Below are positions 31,650 to 40,858 of a DNA stretch of 48,261 nucleotides, piece by piece. The DNA lies in contig FCOD02000040.1 in assembly GCA_001544655.2 (NCBI GenBank), positions 1 to 48,261 of the forward strand, given 5' to 3'. The translations under genes were made by a program, and so were the position numbers. Origin of the DNA: Caballeronia turbans (GTDB lineage Bacteria; Pseudomonadota; Gammaproteobacteria; Burkholderiales; Burkholderiaceae). The notes beneath the pieces are model-generated. The model was given only the letters and a program-made list of their open reading frames with translations. It searched no databases and was not told the DNA's origin. Each line of letters opens with the position of its first letter. The stretch's first letter is position 1.

Positions 31650-33191
31650 ATGGAACAGGGCAGTGCAAAGGACATCGATCTGGACGCTCTCACGGTCGAC
31701 GCCGTGCAGGCGGGTTTTCGGGCGGGCACGTTTACGGCCGAGCAACTGACGCGTGCCTGCTTCGACAGAATCGAGCGCGACAACGTGAAGTACAACGCGC
31801 TGATCTTCCTGAACCCGGATGCAATCGACGATGCGCGCAGAATCGACGAACGGCGTGCTGCCGGTGAATCCCTGGGGCCGCTCGCGGGCGTGCCGGTGGT
31901 CATCAAGGATCCGATGGACATGGTCGGCTTTCCGACCACGGCGGGATGGGCGAAGCTGTACAGCAAGCGGGGCGGCATCGATCTGATGCCCGAGCGCGAT
32001 GCGCCGGTCGTTGCGCGCATGCGGCGCGCGGGCGCGATCCTGCTCGGGAAGACGAACGTGCCGATTCTGAGTCACACCGGATCGCATGCGAACGATAGCT
32101 GGGCCGGGCCGACCATAAATGTGTCAATGCCCGACCGCGTGCCGGGCGGCAGCAGCGCTGGGACGGCAGCGGCGGTGGCGTCGGGCATGGCGGTGCTCGG
32201 ACTCGCCGAGGAGACCGGCGGATCGATCCAGAACCCGGCTTCGGCGCAGGATCTCGTCGGCATCAAACCGACCATCGGGCTCGTGCCGAACGCGGGCGTC
32301 GTTCCGCTGTCCGGTAATCGCGACGTCGTGGGACCGATTGCGCGTAATGTGCGGGATGCGGCGCTGTGCCTCGACGCGCTTGCCGGCTATTCGAGCGAAG
32401 ATCCGAAGACGCTCGCCAGCGTCGGCCGTCAACCGGAGAGCGGTTATGCGTCGACGCTGAAGCCGGACGCGTTGAAGGGCAAGCGTATCGGCTTATACGG
32501 CCCCGGATGGCGCACGCAGCCGCTTTCGGATGAAGCCGCCGCGCTGTACGAGCGCGTGAAGAATGAGTTGACGCGGCTGGGCGCGGTCCTGATGGACGAT
32601 CCTTTCTCGGGCTCCGGTTTCGCCGACTTGAGGAAGCCGACGCCGCCGCTGGAGCATTTCGATGCGCGCGGTCTCGAATCCATTCCGTACGATCTCGAGA
32701 AGTATCTGCAACGGCTCGGCAAGCATGCGCCGCTCAAGAGCTTCGCGGAATTCGCCGAAGCGACGAGGGACGACGATGCATTCGGCCCCGAAGGCGTGCT
32801 TGGCTATCTGCATAGCCTCGCGGATTTCCGCTCGGCGCTGGCCGATCCGTCGCTGCCGCCCGAGATGCCCGAATTCATCGAACTGAAGGCGCGCTATCTG
32901 ACGATCTTCAATAGGGTGATGAGCACGCATCGGCTCGACGCGCTCGTCTTTCCGCAGATGCGATGCGAGCTTCCGCCGCTTCACGGCAAGGACCTCATCC
33001 AGGAGACGACGGTCGGCGAGATCAATATCGCGGGTCTACCGGGCATCGCAGTGCCGGCGGGCTACTATCGGTCGGGCTCCCCGTTCGGGCTGATCTTCGT
33101 CGGACGGCAGTGGGATGAGGCCGCGTTGCTCGGCTATGCGTACGCGTATGAGTGCGGCACGGGGCGCCGGAAGGTGCGCAGGGTCGATTGA
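31650..33191 (+). CDS. Amidase-signature family amidase
   Basis: A 513-aa hydrolase with the Ser-cisSer-Lys site: K86 in VVIKDPMDMVG, the GGSSAG motif at 166-171, and S192 in ETGGSIQNPAS. The length and the whole AS core are present. Members hydrolyse a wide range of amides, and this one is closest in style to uncharacterised amidases of soil Proteobacteria. It is the last gene of the amide operon and gives the locus a second, unrelated amide hydrolase. The nitrilase-type AmiE of the classical ami operon is missing. Confidence 0.88.
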   Translation: MEQGSAKDIDLDALTVDAVQAGFRAGTFTAEQLTRACFDRIERDNVKYNALIFLNPDAIDDARRIDERRAAGESLGPLAGVPVVIKDPMDMVGFPTTAGWAKLYSKRGGIDLMPERDAPVVARMRRAGAILLGKTNVPILSHTGSHANDSWAGPTINVSMPDRVPGGSSAGTAAAVASGMAVLGLAEETGGSIQNPASAQDLVGIKPTIGLVPNAGVVPLSGNRDVVGPIARNVRDAALCLDALAGYSSEDPKTLASVGRQPESGYASTLKPDALKGKRIGLYGPGWRTQPLSDEAAALYERVKNELTRLGAVLMDDPFSGSGFADLRKPTPPLEHFDARGLESIPYDLEKYLQRLGKHAPLKSFAEFAEATRDDDAFGPEGVLGYLHSLADFRSALADPSLPPEMPEFIELKARYLTIFNRVMSTHRLDALVFPQMRCELPPLHGKDLIQETTVGEINIAGLPGIAVPAGYYRSGSPFGLIFVGRQWDEAALLGYAYAYECGTGRRKVRRVD

Positions 33192-33354
33192 CCGGGTTCC
33201 CGGCGGGGGGCGAATGGGTCAAGCCGGTCGAAAGTCCACCGCGACGAAGGCGATCGCTGGCTGCGCGAGGTGGTGATCGACTGTTCGCGGAAACGGCGAT
33301 GCGAATGCGAAAAGCGAAGTCGTGAGAAAAAGCCGCGATGCATTCGTCACGCCG

Positions 33355-34248
33355 TCACGCCACCGGCAAGCCATTGCGCCTGCGTAGTTCGCGGATCAAC
33401 GCGCTGTGATCCAGCTCACCGTCACCATGCTCGACCATGTCGGTGAAGAGGCCGTCGACGAGCCCCAGCACCGGCAGCTCCAGCCCCACGCTGTGCGCGA
33501 AACCGAGCGCCGTCTTCGTATCCTTGATCTGATACTTGGCCGGCCCACCCGGCTTGAAATCCTGCGCGATCATGCGTGCCGCGTGCTGACGCAGGATCGT
33601 CGAGTCGGCGAATCCGCCGAGGAGCGCCGCGCGGACCTGCGCGGGATCGGCGCCGCCGCGTTCCGCGAGCAGCATCGCTTCGGCGACGGTGGCGATCGTG
33701 CTCGCGACCATCATCTGGTTGACGAGCTTCGCGAGCTGGCCCGTGCCCGCCGGGCCGATGCGCGTCGGACGGCCCATCGTCTGCAGCACGGCGCGCACGC
33801 GTTCGAATACCTCCGCCTCGCCGCCGGCCATGATCGCGAGCGTGCCGTCCTGCGCGCCTTTCTCGCCGCCAGAAACGGGCGCGTCGAGATAGCCGACGTC
33901 ACGCGCCGCTGCGGCCTGCGCGTGGCGCTGCGCGGTATCGACAGGAATCGAACTCATCACGATCAGCACGCTGCCCGCACGCATCCTGGCGACGATCCCG
34001 TCGTCGCCAAGCAGGAGGTCGTCGCACGCGGCGCCCGAGCTCTGCATGCAGATGACAACGTCCGCATCGCGCGCAGTTTCGCTTGCATGACCGACCACCT
34101 CGATGCCCGCCGACACGAGCGGCGCCGCCTTGTCCCGGGTGCGGTTCCACGCCGCGACCCGGTAGCCGGCGCCGGCCACGCGCCGGGCCATCGGCAAGCC
34201 CATGATGCCCGTGCCGATGAAACCTACTGCAAGGCTCGCGCGCATCAT
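33355..34248 (-). CDS. Beta-hydroxyacid dehydrogenase (3-hydroxyisobutyrate dehydrogenase family)
   Basis: A 297-aa NAD(P)-dependent dehydrogenase. The Rossmann loop is GFIGTGIMG (residues 9-17), the substrate site DAPVSGGEKGA (122-132), and the catalytic lysine K174 in GTGQLAKLVNQMM. Relatives include 3-hydroxyisobutyrate, tartronate semialdehyde and L-threonate dehydrogenases. It starts at 34248, overlapping the stop of the ABM gene, so the pair is co-translated. With the SAF-domain dehydrogenase and the TRAP importer it probably belongs to the use of a hydroxy or sugar acid. Confidence 0.88.
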   Translation of the reverse strand: MMRASLAVGFIGTGIMGLPMARRVAGAGYRVAAWNRTRDKAAPLVSAGIEVVGHASETARDADVVICMQSSGAACDDLLLGDDGIVARMRAGSVLIVMSSIPVDTAQRHAQAAAARDVGYLDAPVSGGEKGAQDGTLAIMAGGEAEVFERVRAVLQTMGRPTRIGPAGTGQLAKLVNQMMVASTIATVAEAMLLAERGGADPAQVRAALLGGFADSTILRQHAARMIAQDFKPGGPAKYQIKDTKTALGFAHSVGLELPVLGLVDGLFTDMVEHGDGELDHSALIRELRRRNGLPVA

Positions 34249-34556
34249 GCAGGCTCGCGACGGCCGAAGCACACCGGGCGCTCCTTCACGATCAGCGCCG
34301 GAAAGCCGGCACGAAACCGATCGAGGTGCGAGGTCTGCAAGTGCGCATCGAACGCGGCGCGATTGTCGTACACCTCGTAGAACATGACGCGCGCCGGCGT
34401 TTCTTCGAACTGGACGATGTCGAACTGCCGGCAACCGGGCTCGTCGGCAAGCGAGTGCCGCGCGTCGTCGCGTGCGAGTGCAAGGAAGTCGCGCACACAC
34501 TCGGCCTTCACTTCGAACTCCGCGACGACGACGAATGCTTCCGTTCGGCTATCCAT
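34245..34556 (-). CDS. ABM-domain protein (quinol monooxygenase-like)
   Basis: A 103-aa antibiotic-biosynthesis-monooxygenase domain protein. The hallmark is SLADEPGCRQFDIVQFEETP followed by RVMFYEVYDNRAAFDAHLQT. The ATG at 34556 is chosen because the domain begins right after it; the longer open frame upstream runs into the dehydrogenase gene in another frame. The fold is a dimeric alpha/beta barrel. Members include YgiN and LsrG, and they act as monooxygenases or isomerases. Here it is co-translated with the beta-hydroxyacid dehydrogenase and may act on an unstable keto-sugar intermediate. Confidence 0.85.
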   Translation of the reverse strand: MDSRTEAFVVVAEFEVKAECVRDFLALARDDARHSLADEPGCRQFDIVQFEETPARVMFYEVYDNRAAFDAHLQTSHLDRFRAGFPALIVKERPVCFGRREPA

Positions 34557-34593
34557 GCTGGACTCTCCAATCGATGCACATGATGTGCGCACT

Positions 34594-35952
34594 TCACGCT
34601 GCTTTCGCGGGCTTGCCGAGCGCGCTCTGCTCCATCTCGCGACGCAGCGCGACGACATCGAGATCGCGTTCCAGTTCGACGTCCTCGAAGCGCACGATGG
34701 TGTCCTTGGCGACCGGGCGCTTGAGTCTGACGTTGTGCGCGAGCCCGATCGGCAGGCCGCCGATGGCGAGGCTCTTCGATGCCGGGATCGCATTGGCCCA
34801 GACTGCGTAGCCGCCTTCGCCGTCTAGCGTCTCGCCCGGCTTGAGGTCGCGCTTGGCGGTCGCCACGGCGTCGCCGCGGAATTCCTTGGACGAACCCGTG
34901 GCCTCGCCGCGCAAGACGGCCGACAACACGCTCACGCTGGTTTCGAGACCGATCATGTGGAACGGACGCCACATCGAGCCGTACCAGCCGGTCGGATCGA
35001 CGAGCAGGCCGTACTGCTTGAAGCACGCGCGCGCGTATTCGTTCGGCGCCTTGAACGTGACGAAGACGCCGTAGCGGATGTTGTTGAGCACTTCGCGGCC
35101 GTCCGGTTCCTGGCTCGCGGCGATGTCCACGAGACCGCTGCGCGACAAGCGTCCGCCGTCTTGCGCCGGCCGAAAGACGCGCGCCAGATCATGCAGGCCA
35201 GCGGGAGGAAAGGCGAGGCCGTTGTCCGGACAGTCGAGGCCGGTTCCGTTCGCGACCGCAGCCATTTCGATCGCGGCCTTCGTGCCATCGGTGAAGGAGT
35301 TGTACATCTTCGGGTTGAAGTCGCCCTTGGCCACTTCTTCCTCGGTCCAGCCGAAGAAGCTCCATACCGTGTCCGGCGTCGAATAGCGATAGCGCGGCTC
35401 GAAATTCATGCCCTTGCCAGCCGAGATCAGCTCGAAGCCGCACGAGCGCACCCAGTCCACCAGTTCGCAGATGATCGCGGGCTGATCGCCGTATGCCATG
35501 CTGTAGACGAGACCGCGCTCGCGAGCGCGGGCGGCGAGCAGCGGGCCGCACATCGCGTCGGCCTCGACGTTGACCATCACCACATGCTTGTTGCCTTCGA
35601 TTGCGGCCAGTGCGTGACGCACGCCGGCGATCGGATGGCCCGTCGCTTCAATGATGCATTCGATTTCCCCGCAGGCGGCGAGTGCGGCGGCATCGTCGAG
35701 GACGCAGGTGGCGCCGGTCTCGACGGCATCGGAGAGGGTGCGTGCGCCGTATTGTTCGGCAGGCCAGCCGACTCGCGCAAGCGATGCGCGCGCCTTGCCG
35801 ACGTCGAGATCGGCGACGCCTACGACATGCAGCCCTTCGATATGGCGGGCCTGCGACAGCACCATCGAGCCGAACTTGCCGGCGCCGATCAGGCCGACGC
35901 GTACGGGGCGTCCGGAAGCGTTGCGTGCCTGGAGCAGACTGGAGAGATTCAT
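34594..35952 (-). CDS. NAD(P)-binding dehydrogenase with C-terminal SAF domain
   Basis: A 452-aa protein of a poorly studied family often annotated as homoserine dehydrogenase-like or FlgA-like. The N-terminal Rossmann fold is VRVGLIGAGKFGSMVLSQAR, followed by a middle domain (CIIEATGHPIAGVRHALAAI, then AYGDQPAIICELVDWVRSCG). The C-terminal 90 residues are an SAF domain (RDLKPGETLDGEGGYAVWAN), the fold used in sialate/altronate-type enzymes. The ATG at 35952 has AAGGA upstream; an in-frame TTG at 35958 is less likely. Relatives occur beside TRAP importers and sugar-acid genes, as here. Confidence 0.75.
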   Translation of the reverse strand: MNLSSLLQARNASGRPVRVGLIGAGKFGSMVLSQARHIEGLHVVGVADLDVGKARASLARVGWPAEQYGARTLSDAVETGATCVLDDAAALAACGEIECIIEATGHPIAGVRHALAAIEGNKHVVMVNVEADAMCGPLLAARARERGLVYSMAYGDQPAIICELVDWVRSCGFELISAGKGMNFEPRYRYSTPDTVWSFFGWTEEEVAKGDFNPKMYNSFTDGTKAAIEMAAVANGTGLDCPDNGLAFPPAGLHDLARVFRPAQDGGRLSRSGLVDIAASQEPDGREVLNNIRYGVFVTFKAPNEYARACFKQYGLLVDPTGWYGSMWRPFHMIGLETSVSVLSAVLRGEATGSSKEFRGDAVATAKRDLKPGETLDGEGGYAVWANAIPASKSLAIGGLPIGLAHNVRLKRPVAKDTIVRFEDVELERDLDVVALRREMEQSALGKPAKAA

Positions 35953-36150
35953 TTGCAATCCTTTGTGGTCGAGACTATGGATCGTGGCCGCGAGCGCGGC
36001 GCGCGGTGAGTGGCCGGGGAGGCGTGTTCGAAGGCATGACAGCGGTGCGCCTTACTTGCGAGCAAGTGTAGTCAGGGGGTTCAGCCAGAACAATTAACAT
36101 TTCCGAGGCGATTTGTTAGCCAGGCTTCAACGTCAGCGGGCGGCGGCACG

Positions 36151-37041
36151 CTACGAAGCGGCTTGCCAGGCGGCACGCTCGGCGCGCAGCCAGTCGAGGA
36201 ACAGGATCACTTTCTTCTTGTGCAGATGCTCGAACGGACAGACGACCCACTGCGTCGTCAGCCGTATCTCCGGAGGCTCACGCACAGGGCAGATCAACGT
36301 GCCGTCGCGCAGTTCGCGCCACATCATGAGCGTGCTTTCGAGGGCAATGCCCATGCCGTCGACGGCGGCATCGATCGCCATATGGCTGCGGTCGAAGAGC
36401 ACGCGCTGCCCCGGATCGAGCGGTTCTGTGCGCGCCACCGAGAACCAGTGCGGCCACTGGACCTGCGACTTGATCGAATAGATGAGCCGATGGCGCCGCA
36501 GTTCGGCGGCATCGAGACTCGACGGTGCGCAGTACGCGGGTGAGCAGACCGGCAGGAACGATTCCTCGGTCAGCGCCTCGACATACAAGCCCGGCCATTG
36601 CCCGGTGCCGTGACGAATCTCGATATCGACGGATTCCTGCGCGAAGTCGGTCATTTCATTGGTGCCGTTAAGACGCACTTCGAGATCGGGATGACCGTCG
36701 AGGAACGAGCGCAGGCGCGGCAGGAGAAACTTGGTGGACAGCGTTGGCGTCGCGCGCACGGTCAGGAGCGTGACGGAGCGCAACCCGCGTATACGCTGAG
36801 TCGCGTCGGCGATGCGGTCGATCTCTTCTGAAATCATCGCGAAGTAGCGCTCGCCTGCTTCGGTCAATGCCACACCACGTCCGACCTTCGTCATCAACGT
36901 AGTGCCCAGATGCGTCTCCAGAGACTGGATTTGCTGGCTGACGGCCGATGGTGTGACGTTCAGTTCCGCGGCTGCGCGAGAGATGCTCCCCGAACTCGCA
37001 GCCGCATGAAAAACACTGATGGCCCGCAATGGCAGATACAT
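36151..37041 (-). CDS. LysR-family transcription regulator
   Basis: A 296-aa LysR regulator of the GcvA-like kind. The helix-turn-helix is at about residues 8-60 (FHAAASSGSISRAAAELNVT, PSAVSQQIQSLE), and the sensor domain follows (LTVRATPTLSTKFLLPRL). It is divergent from the TRAP importer genes at 37235, the usual arrangement for a LysR target, and shares strand with the dehydrogenases at 33355-35952. An 8-bp palindrome TTGCGCAA at 37069-37076 in the divergent gap could be part of its site, but this is weak. Confidence 0.88.
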   Translation of the reverse strand: MYLPLRAISVFHAAASSGSISRAAAELNVTPSAVSQQIQSLETHLGTTLMTKVGRGVALTEAGERYFAMISEEIDRIADATQRIRGLRSVTLLTVRATPTLSTKFLLPRLRSFLDGHPDLEVRLNGTNEMTDFAQESVDIEIRHGTGQWPGLYVEALTEESFLPVCSPAYCAPSSLDAAELRRHRLIYSIKSQVQWPHWFSVARTEPLDPGQRVLFDRSHMAIDAAVDGMGIALESTLMMWRELRDGTLICPVREPPEIRLTTQWVVCPFEHLHKKKVILFLDWLRAERAAWQAAS

Positions 37042-37234
37042 GACTCACCCTTTAGATTGGCTACACCTTTGCGCAAAATAATTGAATTGTCCTTCACCAA
37101 CAAGCCTCTTATATTTTGCACACGCAGGACCGGCGGCGCCTCGACGAGAGTCGAACAAGTGTCGCGACGTGCCGCGACGCCATACAGACAAAGTGGCGCG
37201 TGGACACGCAAGTTCATAAACAGGAGACAGCATC

Positions 37235-38263
37235 ATGAGCACGTCGAACTCGCCGCGCCGCCTCTCGCGACGCGCGGTGTTGAAGGCCGCGGCCGCCCTT
37301 CCGCTGGTAACGATATGGACCCGGCCCGCACGCGCCGCAGAGTTCACCTACAAGCTCGCCACCGGGCAATCCCTTAATCAGCCGATCAATGCGCGGCTCA
37401 AGGAAGCCATCGACCGCATACGCGAGGCGAGCAGCGGCAGGCTCGAAATCCGCTTCTTCCCCGCATCGCAACTCGGCTCGGACACCGATCTGCTCTCGCA
37501 GACGCGCTCGGGCGCCGTCGAGTTCCTCAACATCTCAGGCTCGGTGATGTCGACCGTGATTCCGCTCGCGGCGATCACCAATCTCGGCTTCGCGTTCTCC
37601 GACTACGATCAGGTCTGGCGCGGCGTCGATGGCGATCTCGGCAAGATCATTCGCACGCAGATCGACAAGAGCGGGTATGTGTCGGTGTCGAAGGCGGCGG
37701 ACAACGGCTTCCGGCAGATCACGTCCGCCACGAAACCGATCAAAGCACCCGACGACTTGCGCGGCTACCGCATTCGCGTGCCGGTCTCGCCGATGTTCAC
37801 GTCGCTCTTCCAGACACTAGGCGCAAACCCTACGTCGATCAACTTCAACGAGCTCTACACCGCGTTGCAGACGCATCTCGTGGACGGCCAGGAAAACGGC
37901 CTCGTCACGATTGAGGCGGGCAAGCTTTATGAAGTGCAGAAATACGTGGCTGAGACCAACCACATCTGGGACCCGTTCTGGCTGCTCGGCAATCCGCGCG
38001 CATTCAACGCACTGCCCGACGATCTCAAGACGATCGTGAGACGCGAATTCGATCGAGCGAGTGTCGAGCAGCGTGCGGATGTCGCGCGGTTGAACACGTC
38101 GCTGAAGTCCCAGCTTTCCAGCAAGGGACTGACGTTCGTTCCCGCGGACAGGGACGCGTTTCGCGCAGCGCTCTCGAAAGCCGGCTTCTATGCGCAATGG
38201 CGCGACAAGTTCGGTGCCGGTCCCTGGAGTGCCCTCGAAGCGGTGACGGGGAAAATATCATGA
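37235..38263 (+). CDS. TRAP importer binding protein, DctP family
   Basis: A periplasmic TRAP binding protein of 342 aa. It begins with a twin-arginine-like signal (RRLSRRAVLKAAAALPLVTI) and a cleavage site at about PARAAEF. The mature part has the DctP marks: ATGQSLNQPINARLKEAIDR, RLEIRFFPASQLGSDTDLLS and, near residue 170, the carboxylate-binding arginine in GYRIRVPVSPMF. The ligand is expected to be an acid. It overlaps the membrane subunit gene. The RR pair suggests Tat export, which is seen in some TRAP binding proteins. Confidence 0.88.
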   Translation: MSTSNSPRRLSRRAVLKAAAALPLVTIWTRPARAAEFTYKLATGQSLNQPINARLKEAIDRIREASSGRLEIRFFPASQLGSDTDLLSQTRSGAVEFLNISGSVMSTVIPLAAITNLGFAFSDYDQVWRGVDGDLGKIIRTQIDKSGYVSVSKAADNGFRQITSATKPIKAPDDLRGYRIRVPVSPMFTSLFQTLGANPTSINFNELYTALQTHLVDGQENGLVTIEAGKLYEVQKYVAETNHIWDPFWLLGNPRAFNALPDDLKTIVRREFDRASVEQRADVARLNTSLKSQLSSKGLTFVPADRDAFRAALSKAGFYAQWRDKFGAGPWSALEAVTGKIS

Positions 38264-40149
38264 GCGCCGCACACAATCTGGAGGTGCCGGGGCCGTCGTT
38301 CGTACGCGACAATCACGGCGAGACCGGCATCGAACGCTGGTTGCGCCGTGGCATCGAAGTGCTCGCCGCAGCCGCGGTCGTCGGCGAGGTTGTGCTGCTG
38401 TTCGTCGGCATCGTCGCGCGTGCGGTGTTTCATCAACCGCTCATCTGGTCGGACGAACTCGCGTCCATCCTGTTCCTCTGGCTTGCGATGCTGGGCAGCG
38501 CGCTCGCGGTGCAGCGTTCATGTCACATGCGGTTGACCTTTTTCGTATCACACATGACGCCGCGCGCACAGGCGTGGGCCGAGACGCTGGCGGTCACTGC
38601 CGCGGCCGCCTTCTTCGCGCTCGTGATGCATCCAGCGTTCGACTATGTGCAGGATCAGGCATTCGTCGAAACGCCGGCGCTCGGCTGGTCGGGCTCGGTG
38701 AGAGCGCTGGCGATTCCGTTCGGCTGTGCGGCGGCATTGGTCAGTTGCGGGCTGCGTCTTGCACGGCATGACCGGCGTCATATCGTCGGTGCGCTGGCGC
38801 TCATCCTGCTGATCGCGTTCGGCTGCTTTCTCGCCAAGGGGCCCTTGACGCACATGGGGCAGGGCGCGCTACTCGTGTTTTTTGTCGGCGTGCTTGGCGC
38901 GGCGGTGATGGCCGGCGTGCCGATCGCCTTCGCGTTCTCGCTCGCGACGAGCGCCTATCTGCTGACCACCACGTCGACGCCGCTCAGCGTCGTGGTCGGA
39001 CGCATGGATGAGGGCATGAGCACACTGATCCTGCTCGCCGTGCCGATGTTCGTGCTGCTCGGCCAACTCGTGCATGTGACGGGCGTCGCGCGCGTGATGG
39101 TCGCGTTTCTCGCTTCGCTGCTCGGTCATGTTCGGGGAGGCATGTCGTATGTGCTACTCGGAGCGATGCTGCTGATCTCGGGCATCTCCGGATCGAAAAC
39201 AGCCGATATGGCGGCGGTTGCGCCCGTGCTTTTCCCCGAGATGCGCAAGCGCGGGATGAAAGACGGCGAGTTGGTGTCGCTGCTCGCGGCGTCCGGTGCG
39301 ATGAGCGAAACGATTCCACCGTCGCTCGTGCTGATCGCGATCGCGTCGGTGACGGGCATATCTATCGCGGCGCTCTTCACCGCGGGCATTTTGCCGGCGA
39401 TCGTACTTGCTTTCGTGCTCGGCGTCGTCGCGTGGTGGCGTGCGGGGCGCGAGGAAGAAACGGCGGAGAGCCGCGCTGGCGCGGTGAGGGCGCCGTGGTC
39501 GCAGGTGCGTCGCACGTTCGTAATCGCATTACCAGCGCTACTGCTGCCGTTTCTGATTCGCAGCGCGGTGGTCGAAGGCATCGCGACCGCGACGGAGGTA
39601 TCGACGATCGGCATCGCCTATTCGCTCGTGATCGGCCTCCTGATCTATCGCGGCGGCCTCAAGTGGAAAGCGATCATGCCGATGCTGCTGCAGACGGCGG
39701 CACTATCCGGCGCGATTCTGTTCATCGTCGGGGCGGCGAGCGCGATGGGCTGGGCGTTGACGCAGTCCGGCTTCTCGCACGACCTTGCGAACATGATGAC
39801 GAGAGTCCCTGGCGGTGCCGCGGGCTTCATGCTGGTATCGATCGCTGCGTTCATCGTGCTTGGCAGCGTGCTGGAGGGCATTCCCGCCATCGTGCTGTTC
39901 GGGCCGCTGTTGTTTCCGGTTGCGCATCAGCTCGGGATACACGAAGTGCACTATGCGATGGTCGTCGTGCTCGCAATGGGGCTCGGGGTGTTCGCGCCGC
40001 CGTTCGGCTTGTGCTATTACGCAGCGTGCATCATCGGCGAGGTGTCGCCGGAAGCGGGGCTCAGGCGGATCTGGATCTATCTCGGCATGCTGCTTCTTGG
40101 ACTGATCGCAATTGCCTTTATTCCCTGGATTTCGACGGTTTTCCTTTGA
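38260..40149 (+). CDS. TRAP importer, fused DctQ-DctM membrane subunits
   Basis: A 629-aa inner-membrane protein that combines both TRAP membrane subunits. The DctQ part (about residues 20-170, four membrane segments) contains PLIWSDELASILFLWLAMLG. The DctM part (about 200-629, some 12 segments) has GVPIAFAFSLATSAYLL, LLISGISGSKTADMAAVAPV and FAPPFGLCYYAACIIGEV. The ATG at 38260 overlaps the dctP stop (ATGA); the longer open frame from 38197 would lie inside dctP. Fused QM proteins are common in this family. With the binding protein it makes a complete Na+-coupled importer. Confidence 0.9.
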   Translation: MSAAHNLEVPGPSFVRDNHGETGIERWLRRGIEVLAAAAVVGEVVLLFVGIVARAVFHQPLIWSDELASILFLWLAMLGSALAVQRSCHMRLTFFVSHMTPRAQAWAETLAVTAAAAFFALVMHPAFDYVQDQAFVETPALGWSGSVRALAIPFGCAAALVSCGLRLARHDRRHIVGALALILLIAFGCFLAKGPLTHMGQGALLVFFVGVLGAAVMAGVPIAFAFSLATSAYLLTTTSTPLSVVVGRMDEGMSTLILLAVPMFVLLGQLVHVTGVARVMVAFLASLLGHVRGGMSYVLLGAMLLISGISGSKTADMAAVAPVLFPEMRKRGMKDGELVSLLAASGAMSETIPPSLVLIAIASVTGISIAALFTAGILPAIVLAFVLGVVAWWRAGREEETAESRAGAVRAPWSQVRRTFVIALPALLLPFLIRSAVVEGIATATEVSTIGIAYSLVIGLLIYRGGLKWKAIMPMLLQTAALSGAILFIVGAASAMGWALTQSGFSHDLANMMTRVPGGAAGFMLVSIAAFIVLGSVLEGIPAIVLFGPLLFPVAHQLGIHEVHYAMVVVLAMGLGVFAPPFGLCYYAACIIGEVSPEAGLRRIWIYLGMLLLGLIAIAFIPWISTVFL

Positions 40150-40177
40150 ACGGCCTTCGCCATTTTTGCAGGCTATG

Positions 40178-40205
40178 ACCGCACTTGCCAGTCGCGAAGT
40201 GCGGT
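40178..40205 (+). terminator. Likely terminator after the TRAP genes
   Basis: ACCGCACTT (40178-40186) pairs perfectly with AAGTGCGGT (40197-40205) around a 10-base loop, 28 bases after the TRAP stop codon, and is followed by TTCAC. The T run is short, so termination may be partial. Confidence 0.5.
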
Positions 40206-40451
40206 TTCACATGTCGAGAGCAGCGCCCGGTGGTGGGTACGCTGCTCGTCGAGCGTCCAATCGGGTTTCCCTTCCACGCTGCGTACGCTCGAACCCGTAC
40301 GCTACCGTACCGACTTTGCCCCGGGGCGCGCGCACTGTGGTGTAGACGCTCCGCAGTCCCACTGAAAGGCGCCCGAGACGGCCCCGCGCGGCATGATCGT
40401 CGTCGATCGCCTGCATCGGCAGCCTCCCTTCATCACATTTCGCGCCGCCTT

Positions 40452-40750
40452 GACTTCCATGCGAAGGTGCCTGCCGCCTTCATCGGCTGGTATCTGTTTC
40501 TCTGGGGCGTCTTCATGTTCTACATGTGGCTTGCCACGTTCCGCTCGCCGCGCGCGCCGCTCCAGTTCATTTTTCTGGCGTTATGGATCACGTTTTCTCC
40601 TGCTCGCCGGTGGCGAATGGACGGGCTCGGTAGCGTTGCGGATGGCGGGCGGATATGGCGGTCTGCTCACTGCCGTGCTCGCGTTCTTTCTGTCGGCCGC
40701 CGATGTCATCAACGAAGTATATGAGCGGACCGTGTTTCCGATGGCGAGGC
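40452..40750 (+). pseudogene. Broken SatP/YaaH-type acetate transporter, C-terminal half
   Basis: One frame reads FHAKVPAAFIGWYLFLWGVF, then MFYMWLATFRSPRAPLQFIF and LALWITF. After a one-base frameshift near 40590 the next frame continues LLAGGEWTGSVALRMAGGYG, then GLLTAVLAFFLSAADVINEV and YERTVFPMAR. Together they match the C-terminal half of GPR1/FUN34/YaaH acetate-succinate transporters. The N-terminal half cannot be found upstream, so this is a dead remnant and not a sequencing frameshift alone. Confidence 0.8.
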
Positions 40751-40858
40751 GCGGACGTTCAGCCGGCACGCGGTCATCCTGCAGCGGACGATGGCGGACG
40801 ATGCCACAAGCTAGTCACGCTACTGATTGTTCAACAACATGTCGAAAGGAGAGTCACC

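Noticed and set aside
36951-37217. Small frames in the LysR/dctP divergent gap as leader peptides
   Set aside because: They overlap the LysR gene or its promoter and lack ribosome sites and sensible composition.
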